A DNA stretch of 43,696 nucleotides from Metabacillus rhizolycopersici (GTDB lineage Bacteria; Bacillota; Bacilli; Bacillales; Bacillaceae): NCBI RefSeq assembly GCF_020075705.1, contig NZ_JAIQUM010000047.1, forward strand, positions 1 through 43,696, given 5' to 3'. This document shows, piece by piece, positions 26,497 to 33,745 of the stretch. A program made the position numbers and the translations under genes. The first letter of the stretch is position 1. Each line of letters opens with the position of its first letter. The notes under the pieces are model-generated. The model saw nothing but the letters and a program-made list of their open reading frames with translations, did not search any database and was not told where the DNA came from.

Positions 26497-26652
26497 ATAA
26501 AGTGAGACTTCCATCAGTGGGAGTTTTCTGCATCCCCCACTGATGGTTAGCGAGACTTATCGGATCTTTACGGGCAGTTATCTCTCACTTATCTTCTTTG
26601 CTTCTCTCGAATCTTGAAGTCGGAGTTTTACTGCCCGTTAAGGTGGGATAAA
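26497..26652 (+). repeat. dual-hairpin element G (short form, subtype 2)
   Basis: A 146-bp core (26502-26647) lies between ATAAA repeats. Both hairpins are complete. It ends only 8 bp before the stop codon of the M23 hydrolase gene, in the opposite orientation. Confidence 0.85.
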
Positions 26653-26660
26653 CGCTTATT

Positions 26661-28091
26661 TTATTGTAGATAATCCATTGGATTCACAGAGCTTGATGGT
26701 CCGCTCCATGGACCTTTATGAACTTCAAAATGTAAATGCTGGCCAGTCGAGCGACCAGTAGTACCCATAATCCCAATTTGTTGGCCTTTAGACACTGATT
26801 GACCTGCACTTACATGAAGAACTTCCATATGTGCATAAAGGGTTGTATATACTTGTCCGCCAATGTTGTGTGTAATGTAAACAACATTTCCATAGCTACT
26901 AGAATGTTCCGCACGGATTACTGTTCCACTTGCTGCCGCAACAATTGGAACATCTGCACTATTGGCAATGTCTATACCAGCATGTAATTTCTTTCCACCT
27001 GTAATAGGATGAATTCGATTACCATAGCCAGAAGTAAACGTACCTGATGCTGGCCACATAAAGCTACCGCTTGTAACGGCTGGTTTTTGTGATGAAGATG
27101 ATGAACTACTTGAGCTTGAACTTGAACTTGAGCTTGAGCTTGAGCTTGAACTTGAACTTGAACTTGAGCTTGAGCTTGAGCTTGAACTTGAACTTGAACT
27201 TGAGCTATTACTAGCATTTGAGCTTGAGCTAGAAGTAACTTTTGCTTGTGCCTGTGCTTGCTTCTTAGCTTCAGCTTGCCTTTTCGCTTCTTCTTCTGCT
27301 ACTCGAGCCGCTGCTTCTGCTGCTTCTTTTTGTCTTTGTTGCTCTAACTCTATTGCCTTTTTCTGCTCAGCTAAAAAGGCTGCTTCATCTTCTAATGCAT
27401 GCATTTCATGAATAGCTTCGCCGTGTTGAACCTGTACGTTCTTCATAAGTTCTTGCTTTTGTTTAGCTTGAGTAGCTAATTGTCCTTTTAGTGTTTCTAA
27501 TTCTTTCAATGATGTTTCTAGCTGCTTTAACTCACTATTTAGATCTGCTTCTGCTTGCTCTAGCAGTTTTTTATCCTCTTCGTGTGCTTTAAGAAGCTCA
27601 CGGTCTGCTTCAACAATCGTCGTAACAGCACTTACCCTTGCGACAAGATTACTAAAGCTTTGAGCACCTAGGAGCACATCTAAATAGCTAACCGTACCGC
27701 CGCTCTCTTGAAGAGCACGAGCGCGTTCTTCGAGTAATTTATTACGTTCAGCGATTCTAGCTTTCACTTCTTCAATTTCGGCTTTTAACTTTTCGATTTC
27801 TTTCTTCGTTTCTTCAATTTCCGCTTCTTTTTCTCTTATCTTGCCATTGGTTTCAGCAACTTGGAAATCCAATTTTTTAATCTCTTCATCTAACTTTGCT
27901 TCCTCTTGTTCAAGCTTTGTGATTTCACCTTCCTTTTCATTTAGGTTTGATGAAACATCTGATTGTTGACTTTCGATCTTTTGCTTTTTCTCATCTAACG
28001 TTTCAGCGAAAGCATGATTGTTTTTTGGGAGTAACAAGCCACTTGTCCCCAAAACAGCCACCAAGCTTAGCGTTACTATCTTACTTTTCAT
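26661..28091 (-). CDS. FtsEX-linked murein hydrolase: coiled coil, poly-Ser linker, peptidase M23
   Basis: The 476-residue exported protein has a signal peptide ending near AFA (29), then a long coiled coil (about 30-270) of the EnvC/PcsB/CwlO type, interrupted at 130-155 by 'GGTVSYLDVLLGAQSFSNLV'. A linker of about 50 nearly unbroken serines (about 286-334) leads to a C-terminal M23/LytM endopeptidase (about 345-476). The zinc ligand motifs are present: 'HAGIDIA', with HPITGG upstream, and 'GQHLHFEVHKG'. It should cleave peptide crosslinks in peptidoglycan. It follows ftsX by 63 bp on the same strand, so it is probably the hydrolase controlled by FtsEX through its coiled coil. It contains M23, not NlpC/P60 as in CwlO. 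Confidence 0.88.
   Translation of the reverse strand: MKSKIVTLSLVAVLGTSGLLLPKNNHAFAETLDEKKQKIESQQSDVSSNLNEKEGEITKLEQEEAKLDEEIKKLDFQVAETNGKIREKEAEIEETKKEIEKLKAEIEEVKARIAERNKLLEERARALQESGGTVSYLDVLLGAQSFSNLVARVSAVTTIVEADRELLKAHEEDKKLLEQAEADLNSELKQLETSLKELETLKGQLATQAKQKQELMKNVQVQHGEAIHEMHALEDEAAFLAEQKKAIELEQQRQKEAAEAAARVAEEEAKRQAEAKKQAQAQAKVTSSSSSNASNSSSSSSSSSSSSSSSSSSSSSSSSSSSSSSSSSSSSSSSQKPAVTSGSFMWPASGTFTSGYGNRIHPITGGKKLHAGIDIANSADVPIVAAASGTVIRAEHSSSYGNVVYITHNIGGQVYTTLYAHMEVLHVSAGQSVSKGQQIGIMGTTGRSTGQHLHFEVHKGPWSGPSSSVNPMDYLQ
27109..27204 (-). repeat. hexamer repeat with 36-bp superperiod encoding poly-Ser
   Basis: Sixteen unbroken 6-bp units (+ strand CTTGAG = G or CTTGAA = A) follow the order G A A G G G A A A G G G A A A G. 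Triplets of G and A alternate, giving a 36-bp period. Each unit encodes Ser-Ser on the minus strand, so gain or loss of whole units keeps the frame. Confidence 0.9.
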
Positions 28092-28154
28092 CGTGTTTCC
28101 TCCTCTAAGTTATGTAAAAAGGCTAGTAAACTAGCAATCGAAATGACTGCTAGT

Positions 28155-29045
28155 TTACACTTTTAAGAATTTACGTACAGACATCAAACTTCCCCAGACA
28201 CCGATTAATGCACCGATAATTAAAAGGATGCTTGATATTTGAAAGACAAATGGGTTATACGGTAGGAACTCAATGAATGAGCCTTGAATCTTTGGTAATG
28301 CCCACGAGTATAACGTGTTATATATCGTAATCAGGAGTGCAATTGGTACGATTGAGCCAAGCACACCTAAAAATAATCCTTCTAAGAAAAACGGCCAACG
28401 AATAAAACTATTTGTCGCCCCTACTAGTTTCATAATCTCGATTTCACGTCTACGTGCAAAAATCGTAATTTTAATGGTATTTGAAATTAAGAACATCGCA
28501 GTAAAAATCAAACCGATAATTAAACCGATACCGATGTTTCGAGCAATTGAGATAGCTTCAAAAAGCTTTTCGACTTCTTCTTTTCCATATTTTACTTTCG
28601 ATGCATTTTCAAACTTTTCTATTTTCATTGCGACCTGTTCCGTCGTTTGTGGATCCTTCGCTTTGACGATAAATACATCGTTTAATGGGTTATTTTGTTC
28701 AAATAATTGAAAGGCTTGTCCTTCTTCACCTAAACTATTAACTAAATCTTCTAGTTCCTTTTCTTTAGCAGAATAAACGACAGTATCTACCTGTTCAATG
28801 CTTTCTATCTCACTTTTAAGCTTTGTTTGTGCCTCTTCATTTGCTGTTACATCTATAAGAACACGAATTTCAACATCATTCTCAAGATTTGATGCCACAT
28901 TATTTAAGTTCATCATAATCATTAAAAACGTACCAACTAAAATTAATGTGACAGTTACTGCACTGACAGATGCGAACGTCATCCATGTATTTCTTGCTAA
29001 ACTTTTTAAACTTTCACGAAAATGCCGACCAAGAGTATTAATCAT
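28155..29045 (-). CDS. ftsX: cell division ABC transporter permease FtsX
   Basis: The 296-residue protein has a cytoplasmic N-terminus, TM1 (about 25-45), a large extracellular domain (about 50-165) and three more helices (about 170-195, 220-245, 265-285), the FtsX topology. FtsX with FtsE transmits ATP hydrolysis to a cell-wall hydrolase outside the membrane. In B. subtilis FtsEX also affects entry into sporulation. Its start overlaps the end of ftsE by 8 nt. The M23 hydrolase gene follows on the same strand. Confidence 0.95.
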   Translation of the reverse strand: MINTLGRHFRESLKSLARNTWMTFASVSAVTVTLILVGTFLMIMMNLNNVASNLENDVEIRVLIDVTANEEAQTKLKSEIESIEQVDTVVYSAKEKELEDLVNSLGEEGQAFQLFEQNNPLNDVFIVKAKDPQTTEQVAMKIEKFENASKVKYGKEEVEKLFEAISIARNIGIGLIIGLIFTAMFLISNTIKITIFARRREIEIMKLVGATNSFIRWPFFLEGLFLGVLGSIVPIALLITIYNTLYSWALPKIQGSFIEFLPYNPFVFQISSILLIIGALIGVWGSLMSVRKFLKV

Positions 29046-29724
29046 ATATACCGTACTCCCCTATTGCTTCGTCACGCACAATTTTTCCATCTTCAATTGC
29101 GATGACTCGTTTTTTCAACGTGTTTACGATTTCCTTGTTATGTGTTGCCATAACAATTGTTGTTCCACGATTATTAATCTGCTCAAATAGGTTCATAATT
29201 TCCCATGATGTATCAGGGTCAAGGTTACCAGTTGGTTCATCAGCGATCATGACGGCTGGATTATTTATAATGGAACGTGCAATAGAAACACGTTGCTGCT
29301 CTCCACCAGATAATTCATCCGGGAAGAATCGTGCTTTATGTTTGAGCTGAACTAAATCTAATAGGTCTAGTACTCTCTTTTTTATATTCTTTGGGTTTTC
29401 ACCAATTACTTCTAATGCAAATGCTACATTTTCGAAAACTGTTAGCTTCGGTAATAATTTAAAATCTTGGAACACAACACCAATGCTACGTCTAAGCATT
29501 GGAACTTTCGATTCTTTAAGCTTTGATAAATCGACACCATTAATGATAATTTTCCCGCTTGAAGGTTTTTCCTCACGGTACATCATTTTTATAAATGTTG
29601 ACTTACCAGCACCACTCGGGCCAACAACATAAACAAATTCACCTTGATTTATCATTATATCGATCCCATTTATGGCTAAAACGCCATTTGGGTATGTTTT
29701 ATATACTTCTGACATTTCAATCAT
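29038..29724 (-). CDS. ftsE: cell division ATP-binding protein FtsE
   Basis: The 228-residue ABC ATPase has exactly the length of B. subtilis FtsE. It has Walker A 'GPSGAGKST', Q-loop 'VVFQDFKLLPKLT', signature 'LSGGEQQRV', Walker B 'VMIADEPTGNLD' and the switch His in 'MATHNKEIV'. The start is ATG 29724, with AGGTGG 7 nt upstream. It is first in the ftsE-ftsX-M23 cluster. The R3 repeat and element H lie in the 700-bp gap upstream. Confidence 0.95.
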   Translation of the reverse strand: MIEMSEVYKTYPNGVLAINGIDIMINQGEFVYVVGPSGAGKSTFIKMMYREEKPSSGKIIINGVDLSKLKESKVPMLRRSIGVVFQDFKLLPKLTVFENVAFALEVIGENPKNIKKRVLDLLDLVQLKHKARFFPDELSGGEQQRVSIARSIINNPAVMIADEPTGNLDPDTSWEIMNLFEQINNRGTTIVMATHNKEIVNTLKKRVIAIEDGKIVRDEAIGEYGIYD

Positions 29725-29997
29725 AAAAAAACCACCTAATAGTTGTTTTTTGGGGAGCTCGTCGGTTATTGTCACAATTTGTCGACTTTGCAGACATAGT
29801 TACTCCTTGTCTTATAAACTACAAAACTTATTATAACATCAATTTTCGCCAAAAATAGACTAAATTTATATTACAGTTTCATTTCAGAGTCATTACCGTC
29901 GATAAGCGCGTAGTTTAGAGCTTTTCTCTCATATCCTTGGCATATTGTAACAATATCGTAAAGATTCTTGAAACGCTTTATTTACCATTTTTAGAAT

Positions 29998-30148
29998 AAA
30001 AGCGCAAGCTCCTTGATCAGCCTAAGGCAAGTATAAGACGCTTTTGCTTTTGAATCGAATAGGCGTACTTTACCTTATGACTTTAGATCCAAGAGGGGCC
30101 GGACGCTTGCGCTGGATGTTGTGCGCTTATCCACAGTACAAGAATTTT
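29998..30148 (+). repeat. R-family palindromic repeat R3 (degraded core)
   Basis: Outer arms AAGCGCAAGC and GCTTGCGCT are clear, but the inner hairpin is partly lost and the GAACGC module is absent. It has the alternative tail GTTGTGCGCTTATCCACAG, then TACAAGAATTTT, shared with R4. Element H begins directly at the end of this tail. Confidence 0.65.
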
Positions 30149-30361
30149 ATAAAGTGAGACTTCCATCAGTGGGGGTTTTCTGCATCCCCCACTGATGGTT
30201 AGCGAGACTTATCATGCTCAGGAACGCCACATCCTGTGGCTTCGCCTGACTTGGACGTCAATCCTTCGTCGGATCTTTACGGGCAGTTATCTTCCACTTA
30301 TCTTCTTTGCTTCTCTCGAATCTTGAAGTCGGAGTTTTACTGCCCGTTAAGGTGGGATAAA
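30149..30361 (+). repeat. dual-hairpin element H (long form)
   Basis: A 203-bp core (30154-30356) lies between ATAAA repeats. It has the extra module TCAGG/CCTGA (30218-30249) around GCCAC-ATCCT-GTGGC. It sits in the tail of R3, at the same position as element I in R4. Confidence 0.85.
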
Positions 30362-30439
30362 TTCCTGGCAATAAAAAAGGATAACCTTTAATAAAAGGCC
30401 ACCCTTATTCTTATACTATTTATTTCGGTATTAAAACGT

Positions 30440-30754
30440 CTATTTTTTCTCAGCTAGCCACTGGGCTACAGCTTCTGCTTTCGCATCATCTAATAGTCCG
30501 CTAGGCATACCACCCTGCCCATTAATAATGATATCTTTAATTTCATCTTTGCTGTATTTTGCACCAACTTCAGTTAGAGGTGGCGCTGATCCGCCACCTA
30601 GATTTTGTCCATGGCAGCCAATACAGCTTTGTTGAGTGATTGTCTCTGCGTCAGCGATAGTCGTTTCACCAGTCGCTTCTTCTTCTTCTCCACTACTACA
30701 GGCTCCAAGAATGATGGATGTTCCTAGCAATAATGCAGATAGCTTTAGTTTCAT
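30440..30754 (-). CDS. cccB: cytochrome c-551 lipoprotein CccB
   Basis: The 104-residue precursor has a signal peptide with lipobox LGAC (about 16-19), an acidic linker and a small class I cytochrome c domain. The haem site is CIGCH and the methionine axial ligand is in 'GQGGMPSGLL'. It carries electrons on the outer face of the membrane between the bc complex and terminal oxidase. AGGAGG precedes the ATG. It lies between the yitT-family gene and ftsE, as in B. subtilis. Confidence 0.93.
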   Translation of the reverse strand: MKLKLSALLLGTSIILGACSSGEEEEATGETTIADAETITQQSCIGCHGQNLGGGSAPPLTEVGAKYSKDEIKDIIINGQGGMPSGLLDDAKAEAVAQWLAEKK

Positions 30755-30823
30755 CGTAGCATCCTCCTCATCATGACGAATTGTAAAATTTTTCTTGAAT
30801 AATCAACGTTTATTATACCCTAA

Positions 30824-31690
30824 CTACACTCGATTGAAACCCTCTCCAAGAACCTCTGAAGCATCCGTTACTGTAACAAAGGCATGTGGGTCAATACTTC
30901 TAACAAGTTGTTTCAACTTTGTGAATTCAGTTTGATCGACAACACACATTAAAATCGGTCGCTCATTGTTCGTAAAACCACCATGTGCTGTCAACCTTGT
31001 CACACCACGATCAATTTCATGAAGAATCGCATCCTGGATTTCCTGCTGCTTACTTGTAATGATCATCACCATTTTTGAACGTCCCCAGCCAATTTGGACA
31101 ATATCAATTGTTTTACTTGTCACATATAGAGCGATTAGGGCATAAAGACCACTCTCGATATCAAACACAATTGCAGCTGATAAAACAATGAGTCCATCGA
31201 TTAACGCGACACATGTACCAAGCGTAAGTCCTGAATACTTATGGATAATTTGTGCTGCAAGATCTGTCCCACCTGTTGAAGCCTTTCCCCTAAACACAAT
31301 ACCTATGCCTAAGCCGATCGCAATTCCACCGAATAAGGAACCTAATAGTGGATCGAGAGTTGCCGGTTCCCAGTTTCTCGTGAGGTATACCACAAATGGA
31401 ACAAAAATCGTTCCAATTAATGTTTTAATGCCAAATTGTCTCCCCAACAAAAGAATCCCTACGATAAATAATGGAATGTTAAACGCCCATTGGACATATG
31501 CTGGCTCAAAGCCAAAGGTTGCCTCAAAAATTGTACTAATCCCACTAACCCCACCTGATGCAACACGATTAGGCAGTAAAAATAAATTAAAGCCAATTGC
31601 TACGAAAGCTGAGCCAATGACCACGTATATGTACTCCAGTAATTTTTCTAACTTTGGATTGTAGGAATTATTTTTTTTACGTAAATTCAT
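30824..31690 (-). CDS. yvjA: YitT-family membrane protein (YvjA-like)
   Basis: The 288-residue protein has about five to six transmembrane helices (about 15-185) with the YitT motif 'GFNLFLLPNRVASGGVSGIS' and 'FRGKASTGGTDLAAQIIHKY'. A C-terminal DUF2179 domain (about 215-285) contains 'ITSKQQEIQDAILHEIDRGV' and 'HGGFTNNERPILMCVV'. The function of the family is not settled. The start is ATG 31690, with AGGAGG 9 nt upstream. Position beside prfB and cccB matches B. subtilis yvjA. Confidence 0.88.
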   Translation of the reverse strand: MNLRKKNNSYNPKLEKLLEYIYVVIGSAFVAIGFNLFLLPNRVASGGVSGISTIFEATFGFEPAYVQWAFNIPLFIVGILLLGRQFGIKTLIGTIFVPFVVYLTRNWEPATLDPLLGSLFGGIAIGLGIGIVFRGKASTGGTDLAAQIIHKYSGLTLGTCVALIDGLIVLSAAIVFDIESGLYALIALYVTSKTIDIVQIGWGRSKMVMIITSKQQEIQDAILHEIDRGVTRLTAHGGFTNNERPILMCVVDQTEFTKLKQLVRSIDPHAFVTVTDASEVLGEGFNRV

Positions 31691-31892
31691 GGGAATAAAC
31701 CTCCTGATGCTATAAGTGCACATTTGCTTGTTAACCTATTTTTGCCAAGATTTTAGTATAGCACTCGTTATATGATCTGAGAATAACAGCTAAATAACGT
31801 GTTAACGAGGTAAAGAAGTTACGTGTTGCATGTATTTGTTGTTAGTGTTCTCAAGTTGGATGAAAAAGTTACAGGTTGGCTTCATGGAGAGA

Positions 31893-31945
31893 GCTGATTA
31901 TGGAGATTTCCTTGATAGTAGATGATAATCTATCTACTTTGATTG
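31893..31945. repeat. short dispersed repeat, copy 1
   Basis: GATTATGGAGATTTCCTTGA and the following TAGTAGATGATAATCTATC recur at 43526-43575 with few changes. Each copy lies close to an R-family repeat. It contains the partial palindrome GTAGATGATAATCTATC. Confidence 0.6.
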
Positions 31946-32023
31946 AAAATCTATCAACTTTTTGGATTTATCTATCATTCAGCAAATTTCGACATTCACT
32001 CCTGAGGTTAATCTTCCAAGAAC

Positions 32024-32217
32024 AAAAGCCCAAGCGCCTTGATCAGCCTCGGGCAAATAAGCCAATCAGGAATAGAAGATGTTTTTTACCTTCAATTCCT
32101 GATTGGCTTAGACCCAAGAGGCAGTCAAGAACGCGACGTCCTGTCGCATTGACTGCACTTGCACGTCCTGTGCTTCGGGGCTGGATGTTGTGCGCTTATC
32201 CACAGTACAAGAATTTT
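32024..32217 (+). repeat. R-family palindromic repeat R4
   Basis: First hairpin: AAGCCAATCAGGAAT/ATTCCTGATTGGCTT, a 15-bp stem with an inner ACCTT-type stem. Second: GCAGTCAA/TTGACTGC (32121-32156) around GCGAC-GTCCT-GTCGC. Third: GCAC-GTCCT-GTGC. The tail is of the CTTATCCACAGTACAAGAAT type and runs into element I. Confidence 0.85.
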
Positions 32218-32373
32218 ATAAAGCGAGACTTCCATCAGTGGGGGTTTTCTTCATCCCCCACTGATGGTTAGTGAGACTTATCGGATCTTTACGGGCAGTT
32301 ATCTCCCACTTATCTTCTTTGCTTCTCTCGAATCTCGAAGTCGGAGTTTTACTGCCCGTTAAGGTGGGATAAA
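32218..32373 (+). repeat. dual-hairpin element I (short form, subtype 2)
   Basis: A 146-bp core (32223-32368) lies between ATAAA repeats. It is inserted in the R4 tail at the same point as H in R3. The sequence after both (ATAAATTCCT, then CAATAAAAAA) is also alike. Confidence 0.85.
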
Positions 32374-32380
32374 TTCCTAA

Positions 32381-32424
32381 ACAATAAAAAAGCAACCCGG
32401 TTTGCACTTCGCAATCCGGGTTGC
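32381..32424 (-). terminator. terminator of prfB
   Basis: The perfect stem GCAACCCGG/CCGGGTTGC is followed on the minus strand by TTTTTTATTG. It starts 7 bp after the prfB stop. Confidence 0.9.
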
Positions 32425-32430
32425 TCCCTT

Positions 32431-33532
32431 TTAGGATAATTTAGAGCGTAAGAACGCATTGATAAATGGATCTAATTCTCCGTCCATGACAGAGTGCACG
32501 TTACCGATTTCTGTGTTTGTGCGGTGATCTTTTACCATTGAATATGGGTGGAATACATAGGAACGAATTTGACTTCCCCAGCCAATGTCCTTTTGCTCAC
32601 CACGAATTTCAGCTAGTTCAGCTTCTTGCTCTTCAATTCTTTTTTGATAGAGCTTCGCTTTAAGCATTTTCATCGCATGTTCACGGTTCTTAATTTGTGA
32701 ACGCTCTGTTTGACATGTAACAACGACATTTGTTGGAAGGTGGGTAATCCGAACAGCAGAGTCAGTCGTATTAATATGCTGTCCACCCGCTCCACTTGCG
32801 CGGTACGTATCAATTTTCAAATCTTCCGTACGAATGTCAATTTCAATTTCTTCATTAAATTCTGGCATTACTTCACATGATACGAATGATGTATGGCGTC
32901 GCCCTGATGAGTCGAATGGCGAGATACGAACTAAGCGATGGACACCTTTTTCCGCTTTTAAATAGCCATATGCATTATGTCCTTTAATAAGAAGCGTGAC
33001 ACTTTTGATTCCAGCTTCATCACCTGGTAAATAATCAAGTGTTTCAACTTTAAAGCCGCGTTTCTCCGCCCAGCGTGTATACATACGAAGCAGCATCGAT
33101 CCCCAATCTTGTGACTCAGTTCCGCCAGCACCTGGGTGGAGTTCAAGAATGGCATTATTTTTATCATGTTGTTCACTTAGTAATAGTTGGAGTTCAAAGT
33201 CATTTAACTTACCTACTAAATCCCCGATTTCTGTTTCGAGTTCAGCTTGTAAATCCTCATCTGCTTCTTCCTTCACTAACTCATACGTTAGTTGCAGATT
33301 CTCATAGGACTCATTTAAATCATGGAACTGATCAACCATTTCTTTTAACGCGTTTGTTTCATTAATGACAGCTTGTGCAGCATTTTGGTTATCCCAAAAA
33401 TCAGGTGCAGTCATTTGACCTTCAAGCTGTTGTATACGAGCTTCTTTGATATCTAAGTCAAAGAGACCCCCTAAAGTCCGCTAAACGTTTTGCGGTATTT
33501 TCAAGCTCATGACGAATTTCTACTAATTCCAT
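32431..33532 (-). CDS. prfB: peptide chain release factor 2, with programmed +1 frameshift
   Basis: RF2 releases peptides at UGA and UAA. The first frame (ATG 33532, SD GAGGTGA) encodes [20 protein letters not shown] and RGSL, then meets UGA at 33460-33458. A +1 shift at CUU-U joins Asp-Leu-Asp-Ile-Lys and the rest of the protein, 366 residues in total, the usual RF2 length. The catalytic GGQ lies in '[18 protein letters not shown]'. The SPF anticodon-like motif is in '[14 protein letters not shown]'. The AGGGGG frameshift stimulator is present. Low RF2 favours the shift, giving autoregulation. It lies downstream of secA as in B. subtilis. Confidence 0.96.
33457..33472 (-). promoter_or_regulatory. 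prfB programmed frameshift site
   Basis: On the minus strand AGGGGG (internal Shine-Dalgarno) is followed 3 nt later by CTT TGA C, the classical RF2 slippery site. The ribosome slips from CUU to UUU and reads GAC next. Confidence 0.95.
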
Positions 33533-33662
33533 TGCAGTCACCTCGGGTTTAATTTGAATTGTTTTTAGATATTTTGTTGCTAATAAATAAAGGAAATCTG
33601 ATGTGAAAGTTGAAGCGATCACCTTACGTCCTCATATTTTTTTCATATGCAACAATAATATG

Positions 33663-33695
33663 CGAAACAAGAGAGAGGTGTCTATCACCTCTCTC
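33663..33695 (-). terminator. hairpin terminator after secA
   Basis: A perfect stem GAGAGAGGTG/CACCTCTCTC with a 5-nt loop is followed on the minus strand by TTGTTTCGC. The T-run is short, so some readthrough into prfB is possible. Confidence 0.7.
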
Positions 33696-33745
33696 ATTTA
33701 AAAGTAATTTCTATATTATATACTGTTATCGCCAATGAAAGCTAT

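Noticed and set aside
26972..27217. Antisense frame with Gln-Val/Gln-Ala repeats opposite the poly-serine region
   Set aside because: It is the shadow of the hexamer repeat in the M23 hydrolase gene. The M23 frame has motifs and a signal peptide.
4244..32373. Dual-hairpin elements as ordinary rho-independent terminators
   Set aside because: They are found upstream of genes, between operon genes and inside a gene remnant, lack T-runs after the hairpins, and true terminators are present separately (e.g. 26453-26490 and 32381-32424).
4244..32373. The repeats as a CRISPR array
   Set aside because: Copies are 150-200 bp, kilobases apart and separated by genes. There are no regular spacers and no cas genes.
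32216..32407. A 63-codon minus-strand frame running through element I (KWEITARKDPISL, TPTDGSLAL)
   Set aside because: It is translation of the repeat's hairpins, and similar frames appear at other copies. It has no start signal and no independent coding evidence.
33414..33532. prfB start as a sequencing error or pseudogene
   Set aside because: The in-frame UGA sits in the exact RF2 frameshift signal (AGGGGG, CTTTGAC) and both frames are conserved.
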